42,293 nucleotides of DNA, taken from assembly GCA_022562615.1 (NCBI GenBank), contig JADFOW010000005.1, positions 1 through 42,293 on the forward strand, in the 5' to 3' direction. The position numbers were made by a program, and so were the translations under genes. The notes under the pieces are model-generated. The model was not told where the DNA came from, did no database searches, and was given only the letters and a program-made list of their open reading frames with translations. Positions 18,471-28,335 of this stretch are shown here, in pieces (position 1 is the stretch's first letter; each line of letters begins with the position of its first letter). The stretch is from Nitrososphaerota archaeon (GTDB taxonomy: Archaea; Thermoproteota; Nitrososphaeria; Nitrososphaerales; Nitrosopumilaceae).

Positions 18471-19115
18471 ATGGCATTACCGATGGATTATGATGGCTTA
18501 CGTGTTGATGAAGCATCCCTGAGAACTGATAATGTAAATGATTACAAAGTAACTTGCATTGATTTTATTAAAGACATATCAAATGACTATTTTGCCTGGG
18601 TGGATTATTACAAACTTCCTGAAGAGGAGGACAAACGAAGACGTGCAGGAATTAAAGCTACAATAGAGAGAACAAATGAATGGATTGCAAAAGTGGCACA
18701 GACCATAAAGGCAGTTGACGTTGTAATGAATGATGGCATTCAAAAAATGGCAGAATGCACTGCAGGAAAACCATTTCAAATTGGTATTTTTGTAAATGGC
18801 AAATCAAGCTATACATTGGCAAAGCCTGAAGTTATCGATGTCAATATAAAAGCAACAGGCAGGAAAGGAAGAAAAACAAAGCTTGGATTTCATTTTAAAA
18901 GTGACCGATTTAGAATTGAATCTACATGTGAGGCATTCATTGATGAAGTAAATTTGCCTGACCATGAATTTGAATTAATGGACATTCATCTAAAACTTCA
19001 TGCAGAAAACGCAAAACAAAGAGATGTCATTTCATTTACTGTAACTGTATGTGAAATAGAAAATGATGTGGAACTTGACCGCAGGGGTCTAACTACAGTT
19101 GTTCATCTAGTGTAA
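18471..19115 (+). CDS. Hypothetical protein
   Basis: 214-aa ORF. Confidence 0.65.
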   Translation: MALPMDYDGLRVDEASLRTDNVNDYKVTCIDFIKDISNDYFAWVDYYKLPEEEDKRRRAGIKATIERTNEWIAKVAQTIKAVDVVMNDGIQKMAECTAGKPFQIGIFVNGKSSYTLAKPEVIDVNIKATGRKGRKTKLGFHFKSDRFRIESTCEAFIDEVNLPDHEFELMDIHLKLHAENAKQRDVISFTVTVCEIENDVELDRRGLTTVVHLV

Positions 19116-19419
19116 TTTCAATGGCCACCCTTTTTTCATTAGCTTTTTTCTCACCTGGGAATTTTAGCTGAGATATTTTCTTATTTAATACCTCATCCGT
19201 TACAGTTTTTGCGATACCTGAATATTCGGAATCATGATATCTGATTACTACAGTTGAGTTTGATATGATGTTTTTGAACCAATCACTATTTGGTTTGTGT
19301 CTTGAAAAGTAGATTTTATCGTTGAATTTTACTCCCCTGAGTATTACTGAATGAGGTTGCCCTGAAACCCTTCCTCTTGTAACTAAAACTGCACGAAATA
19401 GACTCTCCTCAATGGTCAC
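19093..19419 (-). CDS. Deazaflavin/F420-dependent nitroreductase-like (DUF385) split-barrel protein
   Basis: LVTRGRVSGQPHSVILRGVKFNDKIYFSRHKPNSDWFKNIISNSTVVIRY. Confidence 0.6.
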   Translation of the reverse strand: MTIEESLFRAVLVTRGRVSGQPHSVILRGVKFNDKIYFSRHKPNSDWFKNIISNSTVVIRYHDSEYSGIAKTVTDEVLNKKISQLKFPGEKKANEKRVAIEITLDEQL

Positions 19420-19507
19420 GCAGCAAATGTACTTGTCAAGGAATTTAACCCCATTGATAGAAATTTCTAATATTTGGTATGATAAGCAAATCTTAACACA
19501 CTAGAGC

Positions 19508-19960
19508 ATGTCAGTAAAACTAGAAGGAACACCTGCAAATATGGTGACAGCCAGTTCTTTTGCTGGAAAAAAAGTCATAGACAGGGAAGGAATAGAATAT
19601 GGCAAAGTAAAACACATTCACATTAACCAAAATACCTTATGTGTTTGTGGAGTTACTATTCATCAGGGCTTTCGTAGGGATTATTTTCTATCAGAAGATT
19701 ACATTGACAAGTTTAGTGAAAAAACATTACTTCTTAGCAGACCTCCAGTCAGAATAGGCATACAAGTAATTGACACTGATAGACGTAAAATAGGTAAGGT
19801 AAAACGTATCCATCGAAATCCTGACACAAATGAAATAGAATCAATTGAAATTGCCCATGGACTATCACATTCTAAAATTCTATCAAAGTCTGAAATTTGG
19901 GGAGTAGGAGAGAAGGTAATTCTTGACATGACCAAAGATCAATTCAAGAAACTCGAATAA
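19508..19960 (+). CDS. Tandem PRC-barrel domain protein
   Basis: Two repeats: GKKVIDREGIEYGKVKHIHIN... and GIQVIDTDRRKIGKVKRIHRNPDTNEIESIEI. Confidence 0.75.
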   Translation: MSVKLEGTPANMVTASSFAGKKVIDREGIEYGKVKHIHINQNTLCVCGVTIHQGFRRDYFLSEDYIDKFSEKTLLLSRPPVRIGIQVIDTDRRKIGKVKRIHRNPDTNEIESIEIAHGLSHSKILSKSEIWGVGEKVILDMTKDQFKKLE

Positions 19961-19971
19961 TTTTATTATTT

Positions 19972-20046
19972 TTATGTTTCTGTAGTCATTCTTTTCATTA
20001 ACCAAGCCCATTCGGGTCTTTCTTCGTCGTCGTCATTTTGATCCAT
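19972..20046 (-). CDS. Possible 24-aa microprotein
   Basis: MDQNDDDEERPEWAWLMKRMTTET*; too short to be sure. Confidence 0.25.
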   Translation of the reverse strand: MDQNDDDEERPEWAWLMKRMTTET

Positions 20047-20414
20047 TTAAAATTTCTAGTTTTGATTCATGATAAGAATTGTCGCAATAATTGTTTTTTA
20101 CAAAAAAGGTTCTTTTAGGAATTTTTCTTGACAGAATTATTGGATAAAAAATTATAAAAAAAGGAGATCAAACCGGATCAAATATCGGGCAATAGTGAGA
20201 AGGGCTTGATTCCTTAGTTGTTATATTTCTTTTTTACATATAAAGAACACGTAGAATTTATCAGTACAATCTGCGTGTGGTCAATCTAGAGAAAATAAAT
20301 TCATGGCATTAGATATTTTTCACCATAAATCCAATACCATGTTGTGCTAGGTAGATAGTTCTTGCAAAATTTCTATTTAACGCCGATGGACGATTTATCA
20401 GCAAAGTCAAAATT

Positions 20415-21164
20415 TTACTTCAATGATTTGTTGTTATTTTGATTGATTGACTTTTTTAATTCTTCATAATGTTTTATAGATTTTAACAACTCTTCTTTAG
20501 ATATCATTCCCTCTGAAATTATTTTCTGGTATAATTCGGGATAGATGAACTCTCGTTCAGAATATTCTATTATTTTGCTATAGTTTCCTTGAAAATAGTG
20601 GAGAATTTCACCCGAACCAAGCGTTGATTTTACTGGAAAGCCATAGGCGTATGCCAAAACATCGTGCCTAAGTCCCTTTGTTTTAAAGTCATTTAATGGT
20701 AGGTGGGTTTGAAGAAAGTCAATAACTTCAGGCTTGTTTATTATCCACTGGTGCAGCCATTTTTCTTCTTCAATTTTGTGATGCTTCATTCTGTTGTATA
20801 TAAAAAACAAATCAAACCGCAAAATGTTGTGTCCTATTATTTTTAATCTGTCAGTCCCAAATCCTCGTTGCAAATCTACTAGAAGGTCATAGAATTTTTT
20901 TAACATCTCTTTTTCTCCCATCTCCCATTCTTTTAATCGAAAAACGTGACCGTTGTTAATTTTGTAGGTGATGAGGATCACCTTACCCTCAAATGGAGTT
21001 AAACCACCTCTATCAAATCTCCAAAAGAGATCTCTGTCTTTTGAATTTCTATCTAATTTTCCTGAATCTATTTTCTCTTTAGTTTGAAAATATTCCTCTT
21101 TTGTGAACAAAGGAGCAGTCTCAATATCTAAAAAAAGATCTGGCATTGATTTGATGCACTTCAC
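20415..21164 (-). CDS. DEDD/RNase H-fold 3'-5' exonuclease-like protein
   Basis: DLFLDIETAP (DxE), later GHNILRFDLFFIYNRM, LRHDVLAYAYG exonuclease motif order. Confidence 0.7.
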   Translation of the reverse strand: MKCIKSMPDLFLDIETAPLFTKEEYFQTKEKIDSGKLDRNSKDRDLFWRFDRGGLTPFEGKVILITYKINNGHVFRLKEWEMGEKEMLKKFYDLLVDLQRGFGTDRLKIIGHNILRFDLFFIYNRMKHHKIEEEKWLHQWIINKPEVIDFLQTHLPLNDFKTKGLRHDVLAYAYGFPVKSTLGSGEILHYFQGNYSKIIEYSEREFIYPELYQKIISEGMISKEELLKSIKHYEELKKSINQNNNKSLK

Positions 21165-21206
21165 ATAGAAGATTAATTTTTCGAAATAAAAAAAATTGAG
21201 TTTTGA

Positions 21207-23990
21207 TTAGCTTGGAGTTACCGTGAAACCGCCAACTAAAGCTCCTCTGGAAGAATCAGGGTTTGTTATAGTTAAATCCCAAGAAGTAAGACGTGGAGGA
21301 CCGCCATTTTTAGTTGTAATTGTAGCAGTTATACTATTGCCCTCTAAGGAAACTTCAACATTAGAAACAGTTGGTGTTGGGCCACTTCCATTGGTTAATG
21401 TAACTGAGGCTCCTAGTGAGAATCCACTTCCTGAAATTGTAACAGAAACTGATGAACTCTTAGAGGTGGAATTGGGAGTGATATCCTCTATGGAAACTTC
21501 TGCTGAGACATCATTAACAGTAACAATGGTTGATGAAATATCAGATACAATTCCGTCACTTACGACTAAAGAGACTGTAAAGTCTCCAGTTGAAGTATAT
21601 GAGTGAGTGGTGATAACACCTGATCCTGTTAACGTGTCACCAAAGTCCCACGAATAATTTAGGGTTTGATCATTGATTTCCGTCTCATCTTGATTATCAG
21701 GATCATATGATGCAGAGCCATCAAATGTTATTGCGTTGTTTACAGTTCCGGTGTATGGGCCACCTGCATCAACTATTGGCGTATCATTGACTTCTGTAAT
21801 TGTAGCCAAAGAAGTTGCAGTATCGCTACCTCCTTTACCATCACTCACTGTTAGCGTAACTGTGAAAGTATCTCCCCAACCATATGCATGAGTGGGAGAT
21901 TGACCTGAACCTGTTGAATCATCACCAAAATCCCAAGAGAACGTCAAAGAATCGTTATCTGGATCTGAGGAACCTATTCCATCAAATGAAATGGCCGAGT
22001 CTTCGATTCCGCTGTAAGGTCCATCTAAAACTGCTATTGGAGGACTGTTTGTTGTACTGCCCAATCCTTGTGGTTTAATCTCGATCCCAATTACATGCCA
22101 ATCACGGAGCTGAGAAAATGTTCCATCAAATGACTCTGTAGATATTGGTACATTTGGTTTTTGGACTACTGATAATCCAACATCATTGAATTTTGTAACC
22201 CAGTGAAAAATTTCTACAAATCCTGGACCTGGTGTATGTTGATATCCATTTTGTTCTTGAGATGCACCTATTACTCCAAACAACATTGAATTTTGGTTTT
22301 CAATATTCATTTGGATATTATAATTATTAGTAACATTTCCATCTGAACATGAACCATTTTCTCCATAATAATTACCAGAAAATATTGTACCAAATGGATC
22401 TTGTGGATTTATTCCAGATATCCTACTAGCGGAAACCACCATTGATTTTGCACCAGAGGCAAGTTGAGCAGTGATAACTCCATCTGATGTTGTTTCATTC
22501 CCTATTGCATACCATACTTCAGTTTGTGATCCTCCCATTGATCCGCACTGAGAACGGAGTGGCATCCAACCTAAATTCATGCCTGTAACTGATTCTACAT
22601 CGATATTGGGATTTACCGATATTGATGTAATGTAAAGATTGTTTGAGATTCCTAAAATTGAATCACTTGTTGTTACACTAGTTACAATTTTTCTATCCAA
22701 AAACCCAGAAGATGTTTCTTCAATAACACTTGGAGTTGTATTTACTTGGATTGTGACGTTTACAATATTGCTAGTAAAATTTCCATCAAAAGCGCTATAG
22801 CTAAAGGAATCTATACCAAGGAAATCAGAATTTGGGATATACCAGAACGAACCATTTGGATTAAGCGTTAAGTCACCATTACTTGTAGTAGAATCAAGTA
22901 TTGCTGTCATGGTATCTCCATCGGGTTCAATATCATTTAACAAAACTCCTGGTGAAGGTATGTTCAAAGTATTTAGCACATTAACAGAATAACTGTCAGG
23001 ATTAGCTAGAGGTGGTCCTGAAGGGGGTGGTGGAACATCTAGAACTTCATAAATCGCATTTAACAAAGATGTATCATCATATGTATCCTGGCCCAAATTC
23101 CAAATCATTACTCCAGCATAATTGCTGTTTAAAACAAACTGGCTTTTTTGTTTAACTAAGTCAATTCCATTGAAAAAATAACCATTACAATAATTATCTG
23201 ATGGTGAAAGATTGCAAGTAGCTACAATGTCTTCATATTTCATGGCCTTTGCTTGATCATTTCTTCCATAAAACGGAATCCCCAGTGCAAGTTTCTCTTC
23301 TGGAATTCCTTCAGCAACATATCTTTCTAATGCTGCCACCGCATCATCAAAATTTGAGTGCTCCCCGTGTCTCCAATTCATATCATATGCCATAAGATTC
23401 ACCCAATCAACATCATCTGCTGAATCTGGGTAAAGATCTAACCTTTCGGCATTTACTGCAACTGTCACAAGTTTATCAGGCAGTGCAGTTTTCAAGACAT
23501 CTAACAATATTGCCTGATTATTTTTTTTAGTTTCAGTATCAATTGGCTCCCAATCAATATCCACACCATCAAGTTCATAATAATCTAAGAACTGTACAAT
23601 ATTGTTAACAAAATTCTCTCTTGCAACCTCGTCAGCAGCCATAGGAGAAAATCCATTAGATACCCCCCAACCACCAACTGCAATCAACACCTTTACTCCT
23701 GCAGCAGTTGCATTATTACGAATGTTATAGAGATCTTCTTCTACTACTGCACTTGTATCAAGTGTTCCATCTGCGTTTGGCCAAATGTGAAAATAAATGA
23801 TATGAGTTAGTTTAGTATAATTAATAGCAGATACATCTGCAGATTCCCATTCCGGAAAGTATCCGATTATTTTTTTAGAATGCACTGCTTCTGCTGTTTG
23901 AACAGTCATTGGTGCAAACTGAAATCCAACTGTACCAGTTAAAATCAAAATTCCAAATATTATCGGTACTGTTTTTCTTACACTATTCAC
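21207..23990 (-). CDS. Secreted multidomain GH18 glycoside hydrolase (chitinase-like)
   Basis: KKIIGYFPEW, VLIAVGGWG, catalytic DGVDIDWEP (DxxDxDxE), MAYDMNW; then tandem-95/cadherin-like domain, unassigned domain, two PKD repeats, IPT/TIG-like C-terminus. Confidence 0.9.
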   Translation of the reverse strand: MNSVRKTVPIIFGILILTGTVGFQFAPMTVQTAEAVHSKKIIGYFPEWESADVSAINYTKLTHIIYFHIWPNADGTLDTSAVVEEDLYNIRNNATAAGVKVLIAVGGWGVSNGFSPMAADEVARENFVNNIVQFLDYYELDGVDIDWEPIDTETKKNNQAILLDVLKTALPDKLVTVAVNAERLDLYPDSADDVDWVNLMAYDMNWRHGEHSNFDDAVAALERYVAEGIPEEKLALGIPFYGRNDQAKAMKYEDIVATCNLSPSDNYCNGYFFNGIDLVKQKSQFVLNSNYAGVMIWNLGQDTYDDTSLLNAIYEVLDVPPPPSGPPLANPDSYSVNVLNTLNIPSPGVLLNDIEPDGDTMTAILDSTTSNGDLTLNPNGSFWYIPNSDFLGIDSFSYSAFDGNFTSNIVNVTIQVNTTPSVIEETSSGFLDRKIVTSVTTSDSILGISNNLYITSISVNPNIDVESVTGMNLGWMPLRSQCGSMGGSQTEVWYAIGNETTSDGVITAQLASGAKSMVVSASRISGINPQDPFGTIFSGNYYGENGSCSDGNVTNNYNIQMNIENQNSMLFGVIGASQEQNGYQHTPGPGFVEIFHWVTKFNDVGLSVVQKPNVPISTESFDGTFSQLRDWHVIGIEIKPQGLGSTTNSPPIAVLDGPYSGIEDSAISFDGIGSSDPDNDSLTFSWDFGDDSTGSGQSPTHAYGWGDTFTVTLTVSDGKGGSDTATSLATITEVNDTPIVDAGGPYTGTVNNAITFDGSASYDPDNQDETEINDQTLNYSWDFGDTLTGSGVITTHSYTSTGDFTVSLVVSDGIVSDISSTIVTVNDVSAEVSIEDITPNSTSKSSSVSVTISGSGFSLGASVTLTNGSGPTPTVSNVEVSLEGNSITATITTKNGGPPRLTSWDLTITNPDSSRGALVGGFTVTPS

Positions 23991-24180
23991 TTGATCATCT
24001 CTATCGCCAAAATTCCAATATGAAAAATTCCTATTAAACCCGATCTATTGTAATATTCATTTTTTACACAAGTCCTGCCGGAAGCATTTTAGTATGCCTA
24101 TTTCCAAAATGTGGCAATCAATTTTTTTTGAAAAAATCTTCCTAATTAAAATATACAAAAAATTAAAAAATTTTTAAATT

Positions 24181-24282
24181 TTAATTATGGATTGTTTTTT
24201 TACATCCAGTACATGTGGGAACTCCTGTTTCCAATGTTATTTCTACATTTGATGAGTGACACACTTGACAAAGACCTTTCAT
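24181..24282 (-). CDS. 33-aa zinc-ribbon microprotein
   Basis: MKGLCQVCHSSNVEITLETGVPTCTGCKKTIHN*; two CxxC knuckles; missed by the track. Confidence 0.55.
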   Translation of the reverse strand: MKGLCQVCHSSNVEITLETGVPTCTGCKKTIHN

Positions 24283-24354
24283 GCAAAAAAAGATTCTGTA
24301 GGCCCTTAAATTGTTTATGAGGATCGGCTGCATTCAACGATTAGCAATTTATAA

Positions 24355-25374
24355 TTGAGATTAACGATCAAAGTGTTGTATTCAATTGAAACAAGGTCTC
24401 TTTCAAAATCCTTTGGAGATCTAAAGGCAGTCGATGATATTTCATTTAATGTTGAGAAGGGTGAAATTTTTGGATTCCTTGGACCTAACGGTGCTGGAAA
24501 AACCACAACAATTATGATTCTAACTACACTGCTTAAACCCACATCAGGTCAGGGGTTAGTTTCGGGTTTTGATGTAAGGATTCACCCAAAACAAGTTCGA
24601 CAAAGCATTGGGTATGTTCAACAAGAAACAACAGTAGACGAGTATCTTACAGGTCGAGAGAATCTCTTACTTCAGGCTAGACTAAATCACATTCCAAAAG
24701 ATAAAATCGAAAACAGGATCGATGAGATTTTAGAATTAATTGAATTATCTGAAAAGCAAAACCAAACAGTAGTAACCTATTCTGGTGGTATGAGAAAACG
24801 GCTGGATATTGCAGGCGGTCTCCTGCATAGGCCTAAAGTCTTGTTTTTAGATGAACCGACAGTTGGTCTTGATATTCAAACGAGAAGGAAAATTTGGGAA
24901 TATATTAAAAAAATCCGCAAAGAGTTTGAGATTACGATTTTTTTAACTACTCACTATATGGAAGAAGCAGACCAACTCTGTGATAGAATTGGAATAATTG
25001 ACGGTGGAAAGATTCAGGTAATTGATTCTCCTCAAAACTTGAAAAGTGCAATGGGAAAGGAGGTAATCTCCCTAACGATTGAAAATGGAGACGCTGAAAA
25101 AGTGTTCCTTTCGGAATTAGGAAAAATTGAATTAATCAACAAGATAAATCAGGATAAAAACAAGATTACATTATTTGCATCAAAGGGAACTGAAGTCATT
25201 CCAAAAATTTTTCAGATATCATCTAATTTGAAAGTAAAAATAAATTCCATCTCTCTGACCCAACCAACACTTGATGATGTTTTTATTTCATACACTGGTC
25301 ATGAAATACGAGATGACGAGGGTGGATTTAATCGCAAACTAGAACATGCAAAGATGAAGAGGTTACGCGCATGA
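24355..25374 (+). CDS. ABC transporter ATP-binding protein (DrrA-type)
   Basis: Walker A GPNGAGKTTT, signature YSGGMRKRLDIA, Walker B VLFLDEPTVGLD, H-loop TTHY; start may be GTG near 24373. Confidence 0.95.
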   Translation: MRLTIKVLYSIETRSLSKSFGDLKAVDDISFNVEKGEIFGFLGPNGAGKTTTIMILTTLLKPTSGQGLVSGFDVRIHPKQVRQSIGYVQQETTVDEYLTGRENLLLQARLNHIPKDKIENRIDEILELIELSEKQNQTVVTYSGGMRKRLDIAGGLLHRPKVLFLDEPTVGLDIQTRRKIWEYIKKIRKEFEITIFLTTHYMEEADQLCDRIGIIDGGKIQVIDSPQNLKSAMGKEVISLTIENGDAEKVFLSELGKIELINKINQDKNKITLFASKGTEVIPKIFQISSNLKVKINSISLTQPTLDDVFISYTGHEIRDDEGGFNRKLEHAKMKRLRA

Positions 25375-26156
25375 GCTTGTTGCTCTACGATACTTATACT
25401 ATTTTTTGGCGTGAACTCAAACGATATAAAAAATCAAGAAGTGGTATTTTAATTAGATTCATTCAACCTGCAATTTGGATTATCGTCGTTGGAAATACTT
25501 TCTCTGGAACTCAACCATTGATTCAATCAGTCGGATTTGATGGCGAGTACATTGAGTTTATGACACCTGGTATCATTATACTAACTGCAATATTTACTAG
25601 CATATTTGGTGGAGTTAATACTCTTTGGGATAGGCGGTATGGATTTATGAACAAAGCCTTAACATCTCCAATATCTCGCCCTTCTATCGCACTTGGAAAA
25701 ATGTTCGCAATCTCCTTGGTTGCTGCCCTTCAAGCTAGTTTGATTTTAGGAATAGCTTTGGCAATAGGTGTGAGGTTTCCAGACCCTCTGATGATTGCAC
25801 CTATTATGGGAATTGTAATTTTGTTTTCATTGGGATTTTCTGGAATATCTGTAGCGGTGGCAGCTACTGCAAAATCTCAGGAGACATTCTGGGGAATGAT
25901 TAATTTTCTTGGCTTGCCTTTGTTTATGCTCAGCCCTGCTCTATTTCCCTTGGAATTGCTTCCTGATTGGCTTGCATTTGCTGCAAGACTAAACCCTGTT
26001 ACATACGCGGTTTTACTAATAAGAGAAATGATGACTGGAGTTTCTGAGGGAGGGATTCCGATAATTCTGAGCATTGTGGTGATCTCTATCTTTGTTTTGA
26101 TTATGGTGGGTATTGCAAGCTATGTCTTTACTCGTGAAGTAAACAAACCATTTTGA
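25371..26156 (+). CDS. ABC-2 type transporter permease
   Basis: Multi-pass; ABC-2 pattern; 4-bp overlap with the ATPase gene. Confidence 0.92.
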   Translation: MSLLLYDTYTIFWRELKRYKKSRSGILIRFIQPAIWIIVVGNTFSGTQPLIQSVGFDGEYIEFMTPGIIILTAIFTSIFGGVNTLWDRRYGFMNKALTSPISRPSIALGKMFAISLVAALQASLILGIALAIGVRFPDPLMIAPIMGIVILFSLGFSGISVAVAATAKSQETFWGMINFLGLPLFMLSPALFPLELLPDWLAFAARLNPVTYAVLLIREMMTGVSEGGIPIILSIVVISIFVLIMVGIASYVFTREVNKPF

Positions 26157-26385
26157 TTTATTTCAATTATGGCATTTTTCATAATTATCTTTTGATCTTT
26201 TAATTTGATTCTAGATTATGGAAATCATGGAAGTTCATTGATCTAAGAAACTGGAATAAAAATTTTATTGATTCAAATAAAACTTAGGTTTTTTTTAGAC
26301 TTTGTTTTTTTTCAAACACATTGATCGCACACTAAAATTATTGTTTATGTAAATTCTTGAAATTTGTTGAAACCAATTTTCTAAA

Positions 26386-26419
26386 GTTGCTATATAGACA
26401 CATAGGTAGTATATACAAC
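26386..26419. promoter_or_regulatory. Imperfect palindrome upstream of DUF47-PiT operon
   Basis: GTTGcTATATAGacacataggtAGTATATAcAAC; arms GTTG/TATATA mirrored with 1-nt offsets. Confidence 0.3.
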
Positions 26420-26439
26420 ATAAATAACTAATATTTTAT

Positions 26440-27081
26440 TTGGGATTCATTATGGGACAATGGTTTTCTTGGATAAAATCCAATGAGAAACAACTTTTAG
26501 CGATTCTTGACAACCTTGCAAAAAAGGCAGTTGAGACATCTGAAGAACTAGTACTGGTACTATCTGATCTTAAAAATGAGGATTATTCAAAAAAAATTCG
26601 TTCACTTGAGAAAGAGGGAGATGTCCTTACCCGTGAAATTTTTTTTGAATTAAACAAGACATTCATCACTCCCCTAGACCGTGAAGATATGCAAAGAATA
26701 GCCTCAAAAACCGACGATGTCATTGATTTCATTGATGGAATTGCAGCTAGGTTATCCAGTTACAAAATTACCACAGCTCCTCCATATTCGTTAGAAATAG
26801 CAAATGAACTTGTAAAGGCTACAAAGGAAGTTGAATACATGATATCAAAGTTACAACACATCAAAAATCCTCAAGATATGATACGTCATTGCCGAAATAC
26901 CAGTGACATTGAGCATAAAGTAGATGATCTATACCGAGATGCAATAAGCGAACTCTTTACTTCTAAGGACGCAATACATATCATTAAACTCAAAGATATC
27001 TATGAAACAATGGAAACTGCATCAGACAGATGTGTGGATGTTGCCGACGTCATTGAAGACATAGTTCTGAAATATACCTAG
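26440..27081 (+). CDS. DUF47 / PhoU-like phosphate transport accessory protein
   Basis: LEKEGDVLTREIFFELNKTFITPLDREDMQRIASKTDDVIDFIDGIAARL; ATG at 26452 is an alternative start. Confidence 0.92.
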   Translation: MGFIMGQWFSWIKSNEKQLLAILDNLAKKAVETSEELVLVLSDLKNEDYSKKIRSLEKEGDVLTREIFFELNKTFITPLDREDMQRIASKTDDVIDFIDGIAARLSSYKITTAPPYSLEIANELVKATKEVEYMISKLQHIKNPQDMIRHCRNTSDIEHKVDDLYRDAISELFTSKDAIHIIKLKDIYETMETASDRCVDVADVIEDIVLKYT

Positions 27082-27090
27082 AGTGGAATT

Positions 27091-28077
27091 ATGATTGAAG
27101 TCGCAATTGCTGCAATAATTATAGCATTAATCTTTGATTTTGTAAATGGATTTAATGACTCTGCAAATTCGGTTGCGACAGTAATTGGGACACGTGTGCT
27201 TAAACCTCTTCAAGCAGTCATGCTATCTGCTGTTGCAAATTTTATTGGCCCGTTTATTTTTGGTGTAGCAGTAGCAACAACAATTGCGAAAGGGATTGTC
27301 AGTCCTGACGACATTACAGTTTACATGATTATTGGAGGTTTAGTAGGTGCAATAGTCTGGAGTACTTTGTGCACATACTTCGGATTACCTATTTCTAACA
27401 GCCATTCTTTAGTTGGTGGAATAATGGGGGCAGGCATCATGGGATTAGGTTTTGAAAAACTTGTTTTTGACGGTTTATCAAAAGTATTTACTGGAATAGT
27501 CATTGCTCCAGTAGGTGGAATCATTATCGGCTTTCTGTTAACGGGGCTAATAATCGCGATTTTTGCGAATCGCCGACCTGGAAAAGTAAACAAGACTTTT
27601 GGTAGATTACAAATAATTTCTTCAGCTTGGTTTGCTTTAACTCATGGTGCAAATGATGGTCAAAAAACTATGGGAATAATTGTTCTAATTTTGTTTTCAG
27701 CTGGATTAATTCAAGAATTAGAAATGCCGATTTGGGTAATCTTTGCGGCCGCAACTGCAATGAGCTTGGGTACCTTCTTTGGAGGATACAAAGTCATAAA
27801 GACGCTCGGGGTTAGAATTACCAAACTTAAACCATATCAGGGATTTGCAGCTGAAACTGGTGGCGGATTGATGTTGGCCATTTTTGCCACACTCGGAATT
27901 CCTGCAAGTACCACTCATGTCATTACTGGCACAATCATGGGAGCCGGATCTGTAAGAAGGCGGCGTGCAGTAAGATGGAATGTAGGAAAACAGATTGTAT
28001 TTGCATGGATAATCACCATTCCTGGTAGCGCTGCTTTGGGAATTGCCTTTACATACCTGATTGGGCTGTTTACATAA
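27091..28077 (+). CDS. PiT family inorganic phosphate transporter
   Basis: FDFVNGFNDSANSVATVIGTRVL, GLPISNSHSLVGGIMGAG, ALTHGANDGQKTMG, GIPASTTHVITG. Confidence 0.96.
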   Translation: MIEVAIAAIIIALIFDFVNGFNDSANSVATVIGTRVLKPLQAVMLSAVANFIGPFIFGVAVATTIAKGIVSPDDITVYMIIGGLVGAIVWSTLCTYFGLPISNSHSLVGGIMGAGIMGLGFEKLVFDGLSKVFTGIVIAPVGGIIIGFLLTGLIIAIFANRRPGKVNKTFGRLQIISSAWFALTHGANDGQKTMGIIVLILFSAGLIQELEMPIWVIFAAATAMSLGTFFGGYKVIKTLGVRITKLKPYQGFAAETGGGLMLAIFATLGIPASTTHVITGTIMGAGSVRRRRAVRWNVGKQIVFAWIITIPGSAALGIAFTYLIGLFT

Positions 28078-28089
28078 TCAAGTGAGGAT

Positions 28090-28335
28090 TTGGTTTTTAT
28101 TTTACCCAAAAAGTTTTTGAATCAATCAAATGGCAATCTTGGAGCTTATTCAATCAAATCTGTAAACATGAGATGTATAGAACAAGAGTCATGTACTTCA
28201 TTGTTTGTAAAAGATATGCTGGAAAGTAGCATTGCTGATCCTAAAGGAAAAACAATTGATGAGGTGAGAAAGATTCAAGACCAAATAGGATCAAAAATCT
28301 TGACATTGATAAAAAAACTTGAAGATGATTTATGA
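28090..28335 (+). CDS. Hypothetical protein; likely internal start (MRCIEQESCTSLFVKDML...)
   Basis: ORF overlaps the aquaporin start by 4 bp. Confidence 0.5.
   Translation: MVFILPKKFLNQSNGNLGAYSIKSVNMRCIEQESCTSLFVKDMLESSIADPKGKTIDEVRKIQDQIGSKILTLIKKLEDDL

Noticed and set aside
21223-21606. 127-aa + strand ORF opposite the chitinase C-terminus
   Set aside because: Shadow of the Thr/Ser-rich repeat-domain coding strand.
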